A DNA stretch of 39,403 nt. Origin: Betaproteobacteria bacterium (lineage in GTDB: Bacteria; Pseudomonadota; Gammaproteobacteria; Burkholderiales; SG8-39). The notes under the pieces are model-generated. The model made no database searches, had not been told where the DNA came from, and saw nothing but the letters and a program-made list of their open reading frames with translations. The stretch covers positions 1 through 39,403 of the forward strand of contig JAOUIL010000023.1 of the NCBI GenBank assembly GCA_029883975.1. The letters are read 5' to 3'. Both the position numbers and the translations under genes were made by a program. Shown piece after piece: positions 1 through 9,870 of the stretch (within the stretch, counting starts at the first letter, position 1; each line of letters starts with the position of its first letter).

Positions 1-525
1 GACGACCTGGTGCGCGCGGCCTGCGCCGAGGCGGCGCAGCAGGAGGTCGTCGAGGCGGTCAATTTCAATGCGCCCGGTCAGGTGGTCATCGCCGGGCACA
101 AGGCGGCCGTGACGCGCGCCATCGAGGCATGCAAGGCGAAGGGCGCCAAGCGGGCGCTGCCGCTTCCGGTCAGCGCGCCGTTTCATTCGGCGCTGATGCG
201 TCCCGCCGCCGAGCGGCTGCGCACCTATCTCGCCGACGTGAAGGTCGGAGTGCCCAGCGCGCAGCTCATCAACAACGTGGACGTCAAGGTGGAGACGCAC
301 CCCTCCGCCATCAAGGAGGCGCTGGTGCGGCAGGCGGCCTCGCCCGTGCGCTGGGTGGAGACGGTGCGCAGGATGCGCGACGAGGGCGTGACGCACGTGC
401 TCGAATGCGGACCCGGAAGGGTGCTGGCCGGCATGGTGAAGCGCATCGACGCGGGGCTGCCGGTGTTTGCGCTCGCCGACAAGGCCTCGCTCGAGCAGGC
501 GCTGGCCGCGGTGCGGGGAGGATGA
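1..525 (+). CDS. fabD: Malonyl-CoA:ACP transacylase FabD, C-terminal part (5' end outside window)
   Basis: Transfers malonyl groups from CoA to acyl carrier protein at the start of type II fatty acid synthesis. The reading frame is open from base 1 and encodes 174 residues, a little over half of the usual 310 or so. The fragment has the family's NAPGQVVIAGH stretch and the SAPFHSALM motif, whose His62 (fragment numbering) matches the catalytic His. The active-site Ser (GHSLGE) must lie upstream of the window. The stop at 523-525 abuts or overlaps fabG, and fabG-acpP-fabF follow, so the identity is well supported by sequence and by the classic fab cluster order. Confidence 0.96.
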   Translation, partial: DDLVRAACAEAAQQEVVEAVNFNAPGQVVIAGHKAAVTRAIEACKAKGAKRALPLPVSAPFHSALMRPAAERLRTYLADVKVGVPSAQLINNVDVKVETHPSAIKEALVRQAASPVRWVETVRRMRDEGVTHVLECGPGRVLAGMVKRIDAGLPVFALADKASLEQALAAVRGG

Positions 526-527
526 CG

Positions 528-1268
528 ATGCTGCAGGGAAAACTGGCCCTGGTCACGGGAGCGTCGCGCGGCATCGGGCGCGCCATCGCGCTCGAGCTGG
601 CGCGCGCCGGGGCGACCGTGGTCGGCACGGCGACGACGGAGCAGGGCGCGTCCGACATCGGGCGCGCGCTCGCGGACGCGGGCGCGAAAGGCGCCGGCCG
701 AGTGCTCAACGTGCGCGACGCCGCGCAGTGCGACGCGTTGCTCGACGCGCTGCCGGCGGAGTTCGGCGAGGTCGCCATCCTCGTCAACAACGCGGGCATC
801 ACGCGGGACAATCTCGCCCTGCGCATGAAGGACGTCGAGTGGGATGACGTGGTGGACACCAACCTCAAGTCGGTCTTTCGCCTCTCACGGGGCGTGATGC
901 GCGGCATGATGAAGGCGCGCTGGGGACGCATCGTGAACATCACCTCGGTGGTCGGCGCATCGGGCAACGCCGGCCAGGCGAACTATGCGGCCGCCAAGGC
1001 GGGGGTGGTGGGGCTGACGAAGTCGCTGGCGCGGGAGCTGGGCAGCCGCGGGATCACGGTGAACTGCGTAGCGCCGGGATTCATCGACACCGACATGACG
1101 CGCGCGCTGGCGCAGGCGCAGCGCGACGCGCTGCTCGGCCAGATACCGCTGGGCCGGCTGGGGGAGCCCGGAGACATCGCAGCGGCGGTCGCCTACCTGG
1201 CGTCGCCGGCGGCGGGCTATGTCACCGGCTGCGTGCTGCATGTCAATGGCGGCATGTACATGGCCTGA
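528..1268 (+). CDS. fabG: 3-oxoacyl-ACP reductase FabG
   Basis: NADPH-dependent reduction of 3-ketoacyl-ACP in fatty acid elongation, in the cytoplasm. It is a 246-residue classical short-chain dehydrogenase: cofactor motif TGASRGIG at residues 10-17, NNAG at 87-90, catalytic Ser140, Tyr153 and Lys157 (YAAAK), and the C-terminal VNGGMYMA ending typical of FabG. I chose ATG 528 because GGGGAGG at 515-521 then lies 6 nt upstream. An in-frame ATG at 522, which would overlap the fabD stop, adds two residues but sits directly on the Shine-Dalgarno. Length fits the family (about 244). Confidence 0.96.
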   Translation: MLQGKLALVTGASRGIGRAIALELARAGATVVGTATTEQGASDIGRALADAGAKGAGRVLNVRDAAQCDALLDALPAEFGEVAILVNNAGITRDNLALRMKDVEWDDVVDTNLKSVFRLSRGVMRGMMKARWGRIVNITSVVGASGNAGQANYAAAKAGVVGLTKSLARELGSRGITVNCVAPGFIDTDMTRALAQAQRDALLGQIPLGRLGEPGDIAAAVAYLASPAAGYVTGCVLHVNGGMYMA

Positions 1269-1285
1269 GGGCCGCCGCGCCGATT

Positions 1286-1294
1286 TGCTAAAAT
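1286..1294 (+). promoter_or_regulatory. Extended -10 promoter element for acpP
   Basis: TGCTAAAAT is a good extended -10 (TGn plus TAAAAT) about 40 nt upstream of the acpP start, in the gap after fabG. No convincing -35 is seen. A separate promoter would fit the need for large amounts of ACP, but this is inferred from the sequence only. Confidence 0.45.
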
Positions 1295-1333
1295 TCGGGC
1301 CGCCGCTTGGCCCCAACAGGGAAGGAGCAGAAC

Positions 1334-1573
1334 ATGGAGAACGTCGAACAACGCGTCAGGAAGATCATCGCCGAGCAGCTCGGGGTGAACGAATCGGAGA
1401 TCAAGAACGAATCGTCGTTCGTCGACGACCTCGGGGCCGACTCCCTGGATACCGTGGAACTGGTGATGGCGCTGGAAGAGGAGTTCGAGACCGAGATCCC
1501 CGACGAAGAGGCGGAGAAGATCACGACGGTCCAGCAGGCCATCGACTACGTGAAGTCGCACTCGAAGTCCTAG
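1334..1573 (+). CDS. acpP: Acyl carrier protein
   Basis: Small acidic carrier of growing acyl chains in fatty acid synthesis. It has 79 residues, the usual size. The [18 protein letters not shown] region carries Ser37, the 4'-phosphopantetheine attachment site loaded by AcpS, which is also encoded here (13264-13647). ATG 1334 was chosen over an upstream in-frame GTG because GAAGGAG at 1321-1327 is ideally spaced and the protein then starts MENVEQRV, as in its relatives. It lies between fabG and fabF. Confidence 0.98.
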   Translation: MENVEQRVRKIIAEQLGVNESEIKNESSFVDDLGADSLDTVELVMALEEEFETEIPDEEAEKITTVQQAIDYVKSHSKS

Positions 1574-1586
1574 CGCGCGGCGCGCA

Positions 1587-2819
1587 GTGTCACGCCGCAG
1601 AGTCGCCGTCACCGGGCTCGGCATCGTCTGCCCGGTCGGCAACACCATCGAGGAGGCCTGGCGCAACCTGGTCGCCGGCAAGCCGGGGATCGGGCCGATC
1701 TCGCGCTTTGACGCGACGCCATTCGCTTGCCGCATCGCCGGAGAGGTGAAGGGATTCGACGTCGCCGCTTATCTGCCGCCGAAGGAGTCCCGGCACATGG
1801 ACACCTTCATCCATTACGGGCTCGCGGCGGCGATCCAGGCATGGAAAGACTGCGGCCTGCAGGTGAGCGAGGCGAACGCGGAGCGTATCGGCGTCAACAT
1901 CGGCTCGGGCATCGGCGGCCTGCCGCGCATCGAAGAGACGCACGCCGAGCTGACCCAGCGCGGCCCGCGGCGCATCTCGCCGTTCTTCGTGCCGGCCTCG
2001 ATCATCAACATGATTTCCGGGCACATGTCCATTCTGTACGGCATGAAGGGCCCGAATCTCGCGGTCGTGACCGCCTGCACGACGGGGCTGCACGCGGTTG
2101 GCCAGGCGGCGCGGCTGATCGAGTACGGCGACGCCGATGTCATGCTGGCGGGCGGCGCCGAGGCGACGATTTCGCCGCTGGGTGTCGGCGGCTTCGCAGC
2201 CGCGCGCGCGCTGTCGACGCGCAACGACGACCCGGCGACGGCGAGCCGGCCGTGGGACCGGGATCGCGACGGCTTCGTGCTCGGCGAGGGCGCCGGGGTG
2301 CTGGTGCTGGAGGAGATGGAGCAGGCCACGGCGCGCGGGGCTCGCATCTACTGCGAGCTGACCGGGTTCGGCATGAGCGCGGACGCGTTCCACATGACGG
2401 CGCCCGACCTCGACGGTCCGCGGCGCTGCATGCGGGCGGCGCTCGCCAATGCGCGGCTCTCGCCGGACGAGGTCCAGTACCTCAATGCGCACGGCACCTC
2501 CACGCCGCTCGGCGACAAGAACGAGAGCGAAGCCATCAAGATGGCCTTCGGCGAGCAGGCCCGCCGCCTGGTGGTCAATTCGACCAAGTCGATGACCGGG
2601 CATCTGCTGGGTGGCGCGGGCGGCATCGAGTCGGTGTTCACGGCGCTCGCCGTGCACCACCAGGTCTCGCCGCCGACCATCAACATCTTCAACCAGGATC
2701 CGGAATGCGACCTGGACTACTGCGCTAATGCTGCCCGGGACCTGAAGATCCGCAACGCACTCAAGAACAACTTCGGTTTCGGCGGCACCAACGGGTCGCT
2801 GGTGTTCGCGCAGGTCTGA
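1587..2819 (+). CDS. fabF: 3-oxoacyl-ACP synthase II FabF
   Basis: Condenses malonyl-ACP with acyl-ACP during elongation and governs unsaturated chain extension. It has 410 residues, typical for KAS II. The thiolase-fold catalytic triad is Cys164 (TACTTG), His302 (NAHGTSTPLGD) and His339 (SMTGHLLGG), followed by the glycine-rich FGFGGTNGSL ending. The start is GTG, 14 nt after the acpP stop, with no obvious Shine-Dalgarno, so translation may depend on coupling to the highly expressed acpP. The active-site neighbourhood reads ACTTG where many homologues have ACATG, a mild variation. Confidence 0.97.
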   Translation: MSRRRVAVTGLGIVCPVGNTIEEAWRNLVAGKPGIGPISRFDATPFACRIAGEVKGFDVAAYLPPKESRHMDTFIHYGLAAAIQAWKDCGLQVSEANAERIGVNIGSGIGGLPRIEETHAELTQRGPRRISPFFVPASIINMISGHMSILYGMKGPNLAVVTACTTGLHAVGQAARLIEYGDADVMLAGGAEATISPLGVGGFAAARALSTRNDDPATASRPWDRDRDGFVLGEGAGVLVLEEMEQATARGARIYCELTGFGMSADAFHMTAPDLDGPRRCMRAALANARLSPDEVQYLNAHGTSTPLGDKNESEAIKMAFGEQARRLVVNSTKSMTGHLLGGAGGIESVFTALAVHHQVSPPTINIFNQDPECDLDYCANAARDLKIRNALKNNFGFGGTNGSLVFAQV

Positions 2820-2824
2820 TCCGC

Positions 2825-3265
2825 ATGACGCGTCTGCGGCTGGAGTTGCGCGCCTCCCGCGCGCTGGCCGGCGCCTTGGTGCTGGTGCACGGGGCAGGTG
2901 CAGCGGCCGCGCTGCTGACGCTGCCCGGCGCGCTCGCCCCCGGCCTGGCGGCCGCGCTCCTGGCGCTGGGCGCCGCGGCACTCTGGCGCCGGGCGCTCCT
3001 GCGTGCGCCGGGATCCGTCCGGGTGGTCGAGCTGGCCGAGGACGGCGCAGTCCGCCTGGAGCTCGCTTCCGGCGCCCGCGCCGCAGGACGCATTGCGCCA
3101 CGGCGCCACGTCTCGCCCTGGTGGGTGGTCCTGCCCGTACAGTCGTCGCGCCGCGTCGTCCTTGTGACCCGCGACATGCTGGCGCCCGGAGACTTCCGCC
3201 GCCTGCGGCTCTGGGCGTTGTGGGGGAGGGTGCCGGCGAGCGCTCGCTCCGTGCGCGCGGGGTAG
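2825..3265 (+). CDS. YgfX/CptA-like small membrane protein
   Basis: 146 residues. Two hydrophobic stretches at about residues 12-36 and 38-58 form a hairpin in the inner membrane, followed by a soluble part that ends in the LAPGDFRRLRLWALW signature seen at the C-terminus of the YgfX family. In E. coli YgfX (CptA) pairs with SdhE and has been described as a membrane toxin; in betaproteobacteria the family often sits, as here, between fabF and rpoE without an SdhE neighbour. The family call rests on size, topology, the C-terminal motif and location; a toxin role here is not supported by anything seen. Confidence 0.7.
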   Translation: MTRLRLELRASRALAGALVLVHGAGAAAALLTLPGALAPGLAAALLALGAAALWRRALLRAPGSVRVVELAEDGAVRLELASGARAAGRIAPRRHVSPWWVVLPVQSSRRVVLVTRDMLAPGDFRRLRLWALWGRVPASARSVRAG

Positions 3266-3281
3266 GGATCCCGCATGCGGC

Positions 3282-3309
3282 CGAACTATTTCCGACCAGG
3301 CGTGTCTCT
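3282..3309 (+). promoter_or_regulatory. Possible sigma-E-type promoter of rpoE
   Basis: CGAACTA (from 3282) resembles the extracytoplasmic sigma-E -35 (GGAACTT). After a 16-nt spacer comes GTCTCT (3304-3309), loosely like the -10 (GTCTAA or TCTGA). It lies about 75 nt upstream of rpoE, where autoregulation is known in related bacteria. The match is partial. Confidence 0.4.
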
Positions 3310-3383
3310 GGCACAGAGGTGTTGCAAGCCGGCGGCGGGCAGGTATGCTCCCCGGGCCGGCGGAGCGGCGGACGGGCGCGTGG

Positions 3384-3983
3384 ATGTCTGAGCGCGAGGT
3401 CGACCGCCAGCTGGTGGAGCGGGCGCAGCGCGGCGACAAGCACGCCTTCGAGCTGCTGGTGCTGAAGTACCAGCGCAAGCTCGGCAGGCTGCTGGCGCGC
3501 TTCATCCGCGATCCGGCGGAAGTGGAAGACGTGACGCAGGAAGCGTTCATCAAGGCGTACCGGGCGCTGCCGGCGTTTCGCGGAGACAGCGCCTTCTATA
3601 CGTGGCTGTACCGCATCGGCATCAACACCGCCAAGAACTACCTGATGGCGCTGGGCCGGCGGGCACCGACCTCCACCGAGGTGGAGGCCGGGGAAGCGGA
3701 AGGGCTGGAAGACGGGGAGCAGTTGCGGGACATCAACACGCCGGAGAGCGTGCTGCTGTCGGCGGAGATTGCGCGTACGGTGAATGCGACGATTGAAGAG
3801 CTGCCCGAGGAGCTGCGCACTGCGATCCAGCTGCGCGAGATCGAAGGCATGAGCTACGAGGACATCGCGCGCATCATGGAGTGCCCCATCGGCACGGTAC
3901 GCTCGCGCATCTTCCGGGCGCGCGAGGCGATCGCCGAGCGCCTCAGGCCGCTGCTCGATACGCGCAAGGATCAACGGTGGTAG
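3384..3983 (+). CDS. rpoE: RNA polymerase sigma-E factor
   Basis: Extracytoplasmic-function sigma factor directing the envelope stress response. It has 199 residues. Region 2 spans about residues 10-85 (ELLVLKYQRKL, EDVTQEAFIKAYR, FYTWLYRIGINTAKN). A linker of about 40 residues follows, then region 4 at about 130-185 with the SYEDIARIMECPIGTVRSRIFRAR helix-turn-helix. ATG 3384 gives the family start MSEREVDRQL; an upstream in-frame ATG at 3345 would add 13 residues not usual in RpoE. The Shine-Dalgarno is weak. It overlaps rseA by 7 nt, and rseA-rseB-mucD follow, the standard order of regulators of this sigma factor. Confidence 0.96.
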   Translation: MSEREVDRQLVERAQRGDKHAFELLVLKYQRKLGRLLARFIRDPAEVEDVTQEAFIKAYRALPAFRGDSAFYTWLYRIGINTAKNYLMALGRRAPTSTEVEAGEAEGLEDGEQLRDINTPESVLLSAEIARTVNATIEELPEELRTAIQLREIEGMSYEDIARIMECPIGTVRSRIFRAREAIAERLRPLLDTRKDQRW

Positions 3984-4537
3984 AAGACACGAAGTCGCGG
4001 ATTTCGGCGCTGATGGACAGCGAACTGGATGCGCGCGAGGCGCAGGCTTCGCTGGTCGCGTTGCGCGAAGACGTGGATGCGCGCGCGGCGTGGCACACCT
4101 ACCACCTCATCAGCGATGCGATCCAGGGCCGCGCGAAGCTCGGCATGCGCTGCGCGCACCGGGTGTCAGCCCGCCTCGCGCATGAGCCGGCGCTGATCGG
4201 CCCGCTGCCCTCGGCGGTGGCGGCCGCCCAGCGCCCAAGATGGTTCGTGCCTTCCGCGCTTGCCGCCAGCCTGGCCGCGGTCGCCCTGGTCGGCTGGATG
4301 GCGTTTGCGCCGCAGCCACGCCCGGGTCCGGGCATCGGCGAGCTGGCCCGTGCGCCGGCACCCGCGCTGGTGTCGCCCGCTGTGCAGAAGCGGGCCGAGC
4401 CGGCGCGCGTGCCGATGACCGTTGCCACGCGCGATTACCTGCTGGCGCACCAGGCCTATTCGCCCAGGAACTCGTTGCTCGGCGTGGCGCCTTACGTCCG
4501 CTCCGTATCGGCGGAAGCGGCGCCAGGCAAGCCGTGA
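3977..4537 (+). CDS. rseA: Anti-sigma-E factor RseA
   Basis: Inner-membrane anti-sigma factor that holds RpoE inactive until cleaved under envelope stress. It has 186 residues: an N-terminal cytoplasmic sigma-binding domain (SRISALMDSELD, ARAAWHTYHLISDAI) at about 5-65, one membrane span at about 90-111, and a short periplasmic tail with a conserved RDYLLAHQAYSP segment near residues 150-162. The start is GTG 3977 inside the end of rpoE, with AAGGA at 3966-3970 six nt upstream. The 3' end overlaps rseB by four bases (GTGA). Confidence 0.93.
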   Translation: MVEDTKSRISALMDSELDAREAQASLVALREDVDARAAWHTYHLISDAIQGRAKLGMRCAHRVSARLAHEPALIGPLPSAVAAAQRPRWFVPSALAASLAAVALVGWMAFAPQPRPGPGIGELARAPAPALVSPAVQKRAEPARVPMTVATRDYLLAHQAYSPRNSLLGVAPYVRSVSAEAAPGKP

Positions 4538-5499
4538 TCCGCTTCGCCTGCGCACTGGTGCTCGCGGCGGCGCCGGCCTGGAGCCAGGCACAGTCGGCGG
4601 CCGGACCGGAGGCGCTCGAGTGGCTGCGCAGGATCTCTCAGGCCACGGAGACGCTTTCCTACTCGGGCACGTTCGTCTACCAGCAGGGCGCGCGCACCGA
4701 GACCTCGCGCATCACGCGCATGAGTGGCCCGGCGGGTGGCATCGAGAAGCTCGAGGTGCTCGACGGCGCGCCGCGCGAGATCGTGCGCACGAAGGACGAA
4801 ACCCGCTGTTACCTTGCCGACAGCCGTACCATCAAGGTGGACCGGCGCAGCGATCCGCGCGCCTTCCCCGCGCTGCTGCCCGAGCAGGTCGGCGGGCTGG
4901 CGGAGCACTATGCGATCACGCTGGGCGGCGTGCGGCGCATCGCGGGCTATACCTGCCAGGCCATCGTGCTCACGCCGCGCGACGACCTGCGCTACGGCTA
5001 TACGCTCTGGGCCGACATGCGCAGCGCAATGTTGCTCAAGGCGGAGACCTTCAATGCCGCCGGCGAGGTCGTGGAGCAGTTCACGTTCGCCCAGCTGGAC
5101 ATCGGCAATGTGTCGCGCAGGCAACTGCGGCCGCCGCGCGCCGCGCGCGACTGGCGCGTGGAGCAGGCGGGCGTCGTGCCCGCGGATCTCGCGCAATCGG
5201 GGTGGAGCTTCGGCCCTGCGCTGCCGGGGTTCCGCAAGATCGTGGAGGTTCGCCGCATGCTGCGCGATGCGCAGCCCGTAGGGCAGGTGGTGTACTCGGA
5301 CGGCCTGGCGGCGGTGTCGGTCTTCATCGAGCCCATAGCCGGGCGCATGGAAAAGGCGCAGGTTGGCCTCGCCAGCATGGGCGCGGTGAACGTCTATACG
5401 CTCGAAGTCGCCGACCATCTGGTGACCGTGGTGGGCGAAGCGCCCGCCGTGAGCGTCCAGCGCATCGGCAACACCGTGCAGTTCCAGCCTCCCCAGTAA
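4534..5499 (+). CDS. rseB: Periplasmic sigma-E regulator RseB/MucB
   Basis: Binds the periplasmic domain of RseA and shields it from proteolysis. It has 321 residues from a GTG that overlaps the rseA stop. A short Sec signal peptide (about residues 1-20, hydrophobic core ALVLAAAPAW, then SQAQS) precedes a lipoprotein-carrier-like domain that begins LEWLRRISQATETLSYSGTFVYQQG, characteristic of MucB/RseB. The C-terminal domain contains QVVYSDGLAAVSVFIEP, also a family hallmark. Its place between rseA and mucD matches the algU-mucA-mucB-mucD type of operon. Confidence 0.95.
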   Translation: MIRFACALVLAAAPAWSQAQSAAGPEALEWLRRISQATETLSYSGTFVYQQGARTETSRITRMSGPAGGIEKLEVLDGAPREIVRTKDETRCYLADSRTIKVDRRSDPRAFPALLPEQVGGLAEHYAITLGGVRRIAGYTCQAIVLTPRDDLRYGYTLWADMRSAMLLKAETFNAAGEVVEQFTFAQLDIGNVSRRQLRPPRAARDWRVEQAGVVPADLAQSGWSFGPALPGFRKIVEVRRMLRDAQPVGQVVYSDGLAAVSVFIEPIAGRMEKAQVGLASMGAVNVYTLEVADHLVTVVGEAPAVSVQRIGNTVQFQPPQ

Positions 5500-5557
5500 A
5501 CGACCCGTTCCCCAGCCCGGCCAACGGCCGCGCGAGACCCCCTCGAGAGGAAGACGC

Positions 5558-6976
5558 ATGCAATTGATCAGAGCCGCGGCCGGGCTGTTGCTCGGCGCCG
5601 TGACCATGCTCGCAACGGCGCAGGTGCGCGACCTTCCGGACTTCACGCGCCTGGTGGAGGAGCAGGGGGCGGCGGTGGTCAACATCAGTACGACGCAGAG
5701 CCCGCGCCGCGCGAGCGGGCCGCAGGCGCCGGGCATGGAAGACGAAGAGATGCTGGAATTCTTCCGCCGCTTCATCCCGCGCCAGCCTGGCCCGAGCCCG
5801 CGGCCCGAGAGCCGCTCGCTGGGCTCGGGGTTCGTCATCAGCGCGGACGGCTACATCCTCACCAATGCGCACGTGGTCGAGGGCGCCGACGAGATCGACG
5901 TGCGCCTGACGGACAAGCGCGAGTTCAAGGCGCGCGTGATCGGCGCCGACAAGCGCACCGACGTGGCGCTGATCAAGATCGAGGCCGCCAGCCTGCCCAT
6001 CGTGCGCATGGGCGACCCGTCGCGCCTCAAGGTCGGCGAGTGGGTGGTGGCGATCGGCTCGCCGTTCGGCTTCGAGAACACGGTGACCGCCGGTATCGTG
6101 AGCGCCAAGGGGCGCTCGCTGCCGCAGGAGAATTTCGTGCCCTTCATCCAGACCGACGTGGCCATCAATCCCGGCAATTCGGGCGGGCCGCTGTTCAACA
6201 TGAAGGGCGAGGTCGTGGGCGTCAACTCGCAGATCTACAGTCGCACGGGTGGCTTCATGGGCCTGTCGTTCGCCATCCCGATCGACGTGGCGCTCGACGT
6301 GCAGCAGCAGCTGCGCGACAAGGGTCGCGTCTCGCGCGGCCGCATCGGCGTCGTCATCCAGGAGGTGACGCGCGATCTGGCCGTGTCGTTCGGGCTGGAG
6401 CGCGCGCGCGGCGCGCTGGTCAACTCCGTTGAGAAAGGCAGCCCGGCCGACAAGGCAGGCGTCGAGGCGACCGACATCATCCTGCGCTTCGACGGCAAGG
6501 AAGTGGAGTCGTCGAGCGACCTGCCGCGCATCGTGGGCGCCACGCGGCCGGGCACGCGCGTGACCATGGATGTCTGGCGCAAGGGCGCGGCGCGCGCGCT
6601 CAACATTACCGTCGGCGAGCTGCTCGAGGACCGCGTCGCGGCCCGCGAGACCCCGAAGGAGCGCAAGCCGGGGGCCTCGGCGGCCAACCGCCTGGGCATC
6701 GTGGTCAGCGAGCTGACCAGCGAGCAGAAGAAGGAGCGCGGCCTTGAGCACGGCCTGCTGGTCACCGACGTCAAGGCCGACGCGCGCGCCGAGCTGCGGC
6801 GGGGCGACATCCTGCTCAAGCTGGTACACAACGGGCGGCACACCGAGTTGCGCTCGGCGGAGCAGCTGAACAAGCTGCTGGCCGGCATGGACAAGGGGGC
6901 GGTGATCACGCTCCAGGTGCGCAGGGGCGAAAGCACGGCGTTCGTCACAGTGACCGGCCTGTCCGACAAGGGGTAG
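5558..6976 (+). CDS. mucD: Periplasmic serine protease DegQ/MucD (HtrA family)
   Basis: Degrades or refolds damaged periplasmic proteins. It has 472 residues: signal peptide at about 1-22, a trypsin-like domain with catalytic His105 (TNAHVV), Asp135 (TDVALIKI) and Ser208 (GNSGGPL), then two PDZ domains at about 265-355 and 375-465. A purine-rich Shine-Dalgarno (GAGAGGAAG, 5545-5553) precedes ATG 5558. The protein is called DegP, DegQ or MucD depending on the genome; its position at the end of rpoE-rseA-rseB fits MucD. It is probably under sigma-E control together with the upstream genes. Confidence 0.96.
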   Translation: MQLIRAAAGLLLGAVTMLATAQVRDLPDFTRLVEEQGAAVVNISTTQSPRRASGPQAPGMEDEEMLEFFRRFIPRQPGPSPRPESRSLGSGFVISADGYILTNAHVVEGADEIDVRLTDKREFKARVIGADKRTDVALIKIEAASLPIVRMGDPSRLKVGEWVVAIGSPFGFENTVTAGIVSAKGRSLPQENFVPFIQTDVAINPGNSGGPLFNMKGEVVGVNSQIYSRTGGFMGLSFAIPIDVALDVQQQLRDKGRVSRGRIGVVIQEVTRDLAVSFGLERARGALVNSVEKGSPADKAGVEATDIILRFDGKEVESSSDLPRIVGATRPGTRVTMDVWRKGAARALNITVGELLEDRVAARETPKERKPGASAANRLGIVVSELTSEQKKERGLEHGLLVTDVKADARAELRRGDILLKLVHNGRHTELRSAEQLNKLLAGMDKGAVITLQVRRGESTAFVTVTGLSDKG

Positions 6977-6980
6977 CGCG

Positions 6981-7205
6981 ATCCTCGTCCTGTACGGCCG
7001 CTCGCCGTGTCACCTGTGCGATCTGATGGCGGAGGAGCTGCGCGCCCTGGGCGTGCCGTTCGACAAGGTGGACGTCGACGCCGACCCCGCGCTCGCTGCG
7101 CGCTACGGGACGCGCGTGCCGGTTCTGGCCGAGCGTGACGGAATCGAGATCTGCCACGGGCGCATGGACCGGGCGCGGCTGCGCGCGCGCCTTGGGCTAG
7201 AATAG
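6981..7205 (+). CDS. Glutaredoxin-like thiol protein (DUF836 type) without a standard start codon
   Basis: The frame from 6981 encodes 74 residues, with LVLYGRSPCHLC at the front (Cys10-His-Leu-Cys13, redox CXXC), the thioredoxin-fold pattern VPFDKVDVDADP, and the cis-proline TRVPVL near residues 45-50. This is the complete size of the small glutaredoxin-like family (PF05768) often found between mucD and lepA in betaproteobacteria. There is no ATG, GTG or TTG between the in-frame stop at 6951-6953 and the CXXC motif. ATC at 6981 lies 7 nt after AAGGGG (6968-6973) and is where homologues place Met. CTG 6990 is a less well placed alternative. The gene could use a rare start, or have lost its start by mutation or sequencing error. 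Confidence 0.72.
   Translation: MLVLYGRSPCHLCDLMAEELRALGVPFDKVDVDADPALAARYGTRVPVLAERDGIEICHGRMDRARLRARLGLE
7198..7203 (+). promoter_or_regulatory. -10 box upstream of lepA
   Basis: TAGAAT lies at the very end of the glutaredoxin-like gene, preceded by GC as in several other promoters in this window. Transcription would begin near 7210, about 40 nt before the lepA start, and would have to cross the hairpin at 7226-7249. Confidence 0.45.
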
Positions 7206-7225
7206 CGGACGCTGCAGACAACGAA

Positions 7226-7249
7226 GGGTGCCGACGGCACCCTTTTTTT
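7226..7249 (+). terminator. Rho-independent terminator directly before lepA
   Basis: GGGTGCC (7226-7232) pairs perfectly with GGCACCC (7236-7242) around a 3-nt loop and is followed by seven T residues (7243-7249). This is a textbook intrinsic terminator for the rpoE-to-glutaredoxin transcript. The lepA ATG starts at 7251, two bases after the last T, so any lepA transcript starting at the 7198-7203 box must read through it. Confidence 0.8.
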
Positions 7250-7250
7250 C

Positions 7251-9055
<1,805 letters not shown>

Positions 9056-9059
<4 letters not shown>

Positions 9060-9844
9060 GCTTCGCGCTCTTCCTGCTGTTGCTGCTCGTGGTGACTGGC
9101 GTCGTGTGGGCGCTGGAGGCGGCCTGGCTGCGCAAGCGCCGCGCCCAGGGCCGCAAGCAGCCGTGGTGGGTGGAGTATTCCGTGAGCTTCTTTCCGGTGA
9201 TCCTGATCGTCTTCCTGCTGCGCTCCTTCCTGGTCGAGCCGTTCAAGATCCCCTCCGGCTCGATGATCCCGACCCTGCTGGTCGGCGACTTCATCCTGGT
9301 CAACAAGTTCGCCTACGGCATCCGGTTGCCCGTGGCGAACGTCAAGGTCGCCGAGGTCGGCGCGCCGCGGCGCGGCGACGTGATGGTGTTCCGTTATCCG
9401 GAGGACACTTCGCTCGACTACATCAAGCGCGTCGTCGGCCTGCCCGGCGACCGCGTGGAGTACCGCAACAAGCGGCTGCGCATCAACGGCCAGCCCGTGC
9501 CGCTGCGCCAGGTCGAGGACTACGTGGCGCGCGAGCGCATGCAGATCTCGCGCCGTTATCTGGAGGTCCTGAACGGCACCGAGCACCAGATCATGATCGA
9601 GGACGAGGCGCCGGCGTTCGTGCCCCATGCCCGCGCGTTCCCGCATTCGGCCAATTGCAACTACAATACGAGCGGCCTGGCGTGCACTGTTCCGCCGGGG
9701 CACTATTTCGTCATGGGCGACAACCGGGACAATTCGAGCGACAGCCGGGTGTGGGGATTCGTGCCGGACGGCAACATCGTCGGCAAGGCGTTCTTCATCT
9801 GGCTGAACATCGGCGACCTGGGCCGGTTCGGGTCGTTTCACTGA
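9056..9844 (+). CDS. lepB: Signal peptidase I, probably starting at CTG
   Basis: Inner-membrane peptidase that removes Sec and Tat signal peptides. It has 262 residues: first membrane span at about 2-21, basic cytoplasmic loop, second span at about 44-59, then the S26 catalytic domain with Ser69 (PSGSM), Lys124 ([14 protein letters not shown]) and the [11 protein letters not shown] box. No ATG, GTG or TTG occurs in frame from 8996 to 9079. CTG 9056 overlaps the lepA stop (CTGA), lies 6 nt after GGAGG (9045-9049), and gives [11 protein letters not shown], aligning with the usual Met start. Later TTG 9080 or GTG 9089 would cut the first membrane span. Confidence 0.93.
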
Positions 9845-9870
9845 GGCGGATCGGCGACAGGAGAATGCAC

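Noticed and set aside
2825-3265. YgfX-like protein as part of a toxin-antitoxin pair
   Set aside because: No SdhE/YgfY-like antitoxin gene is next to it; the neighbours are fabF and rpoE.
1590-3974. Minus-strand open frame of 794 codons
   Set aside because: It runs opposite fabF, the YgfX-like gene and rpoE. The translation is rich in Arg, His and Ala with no recognisable motif. Long shadow frames are expected in such GC-rich DNA.
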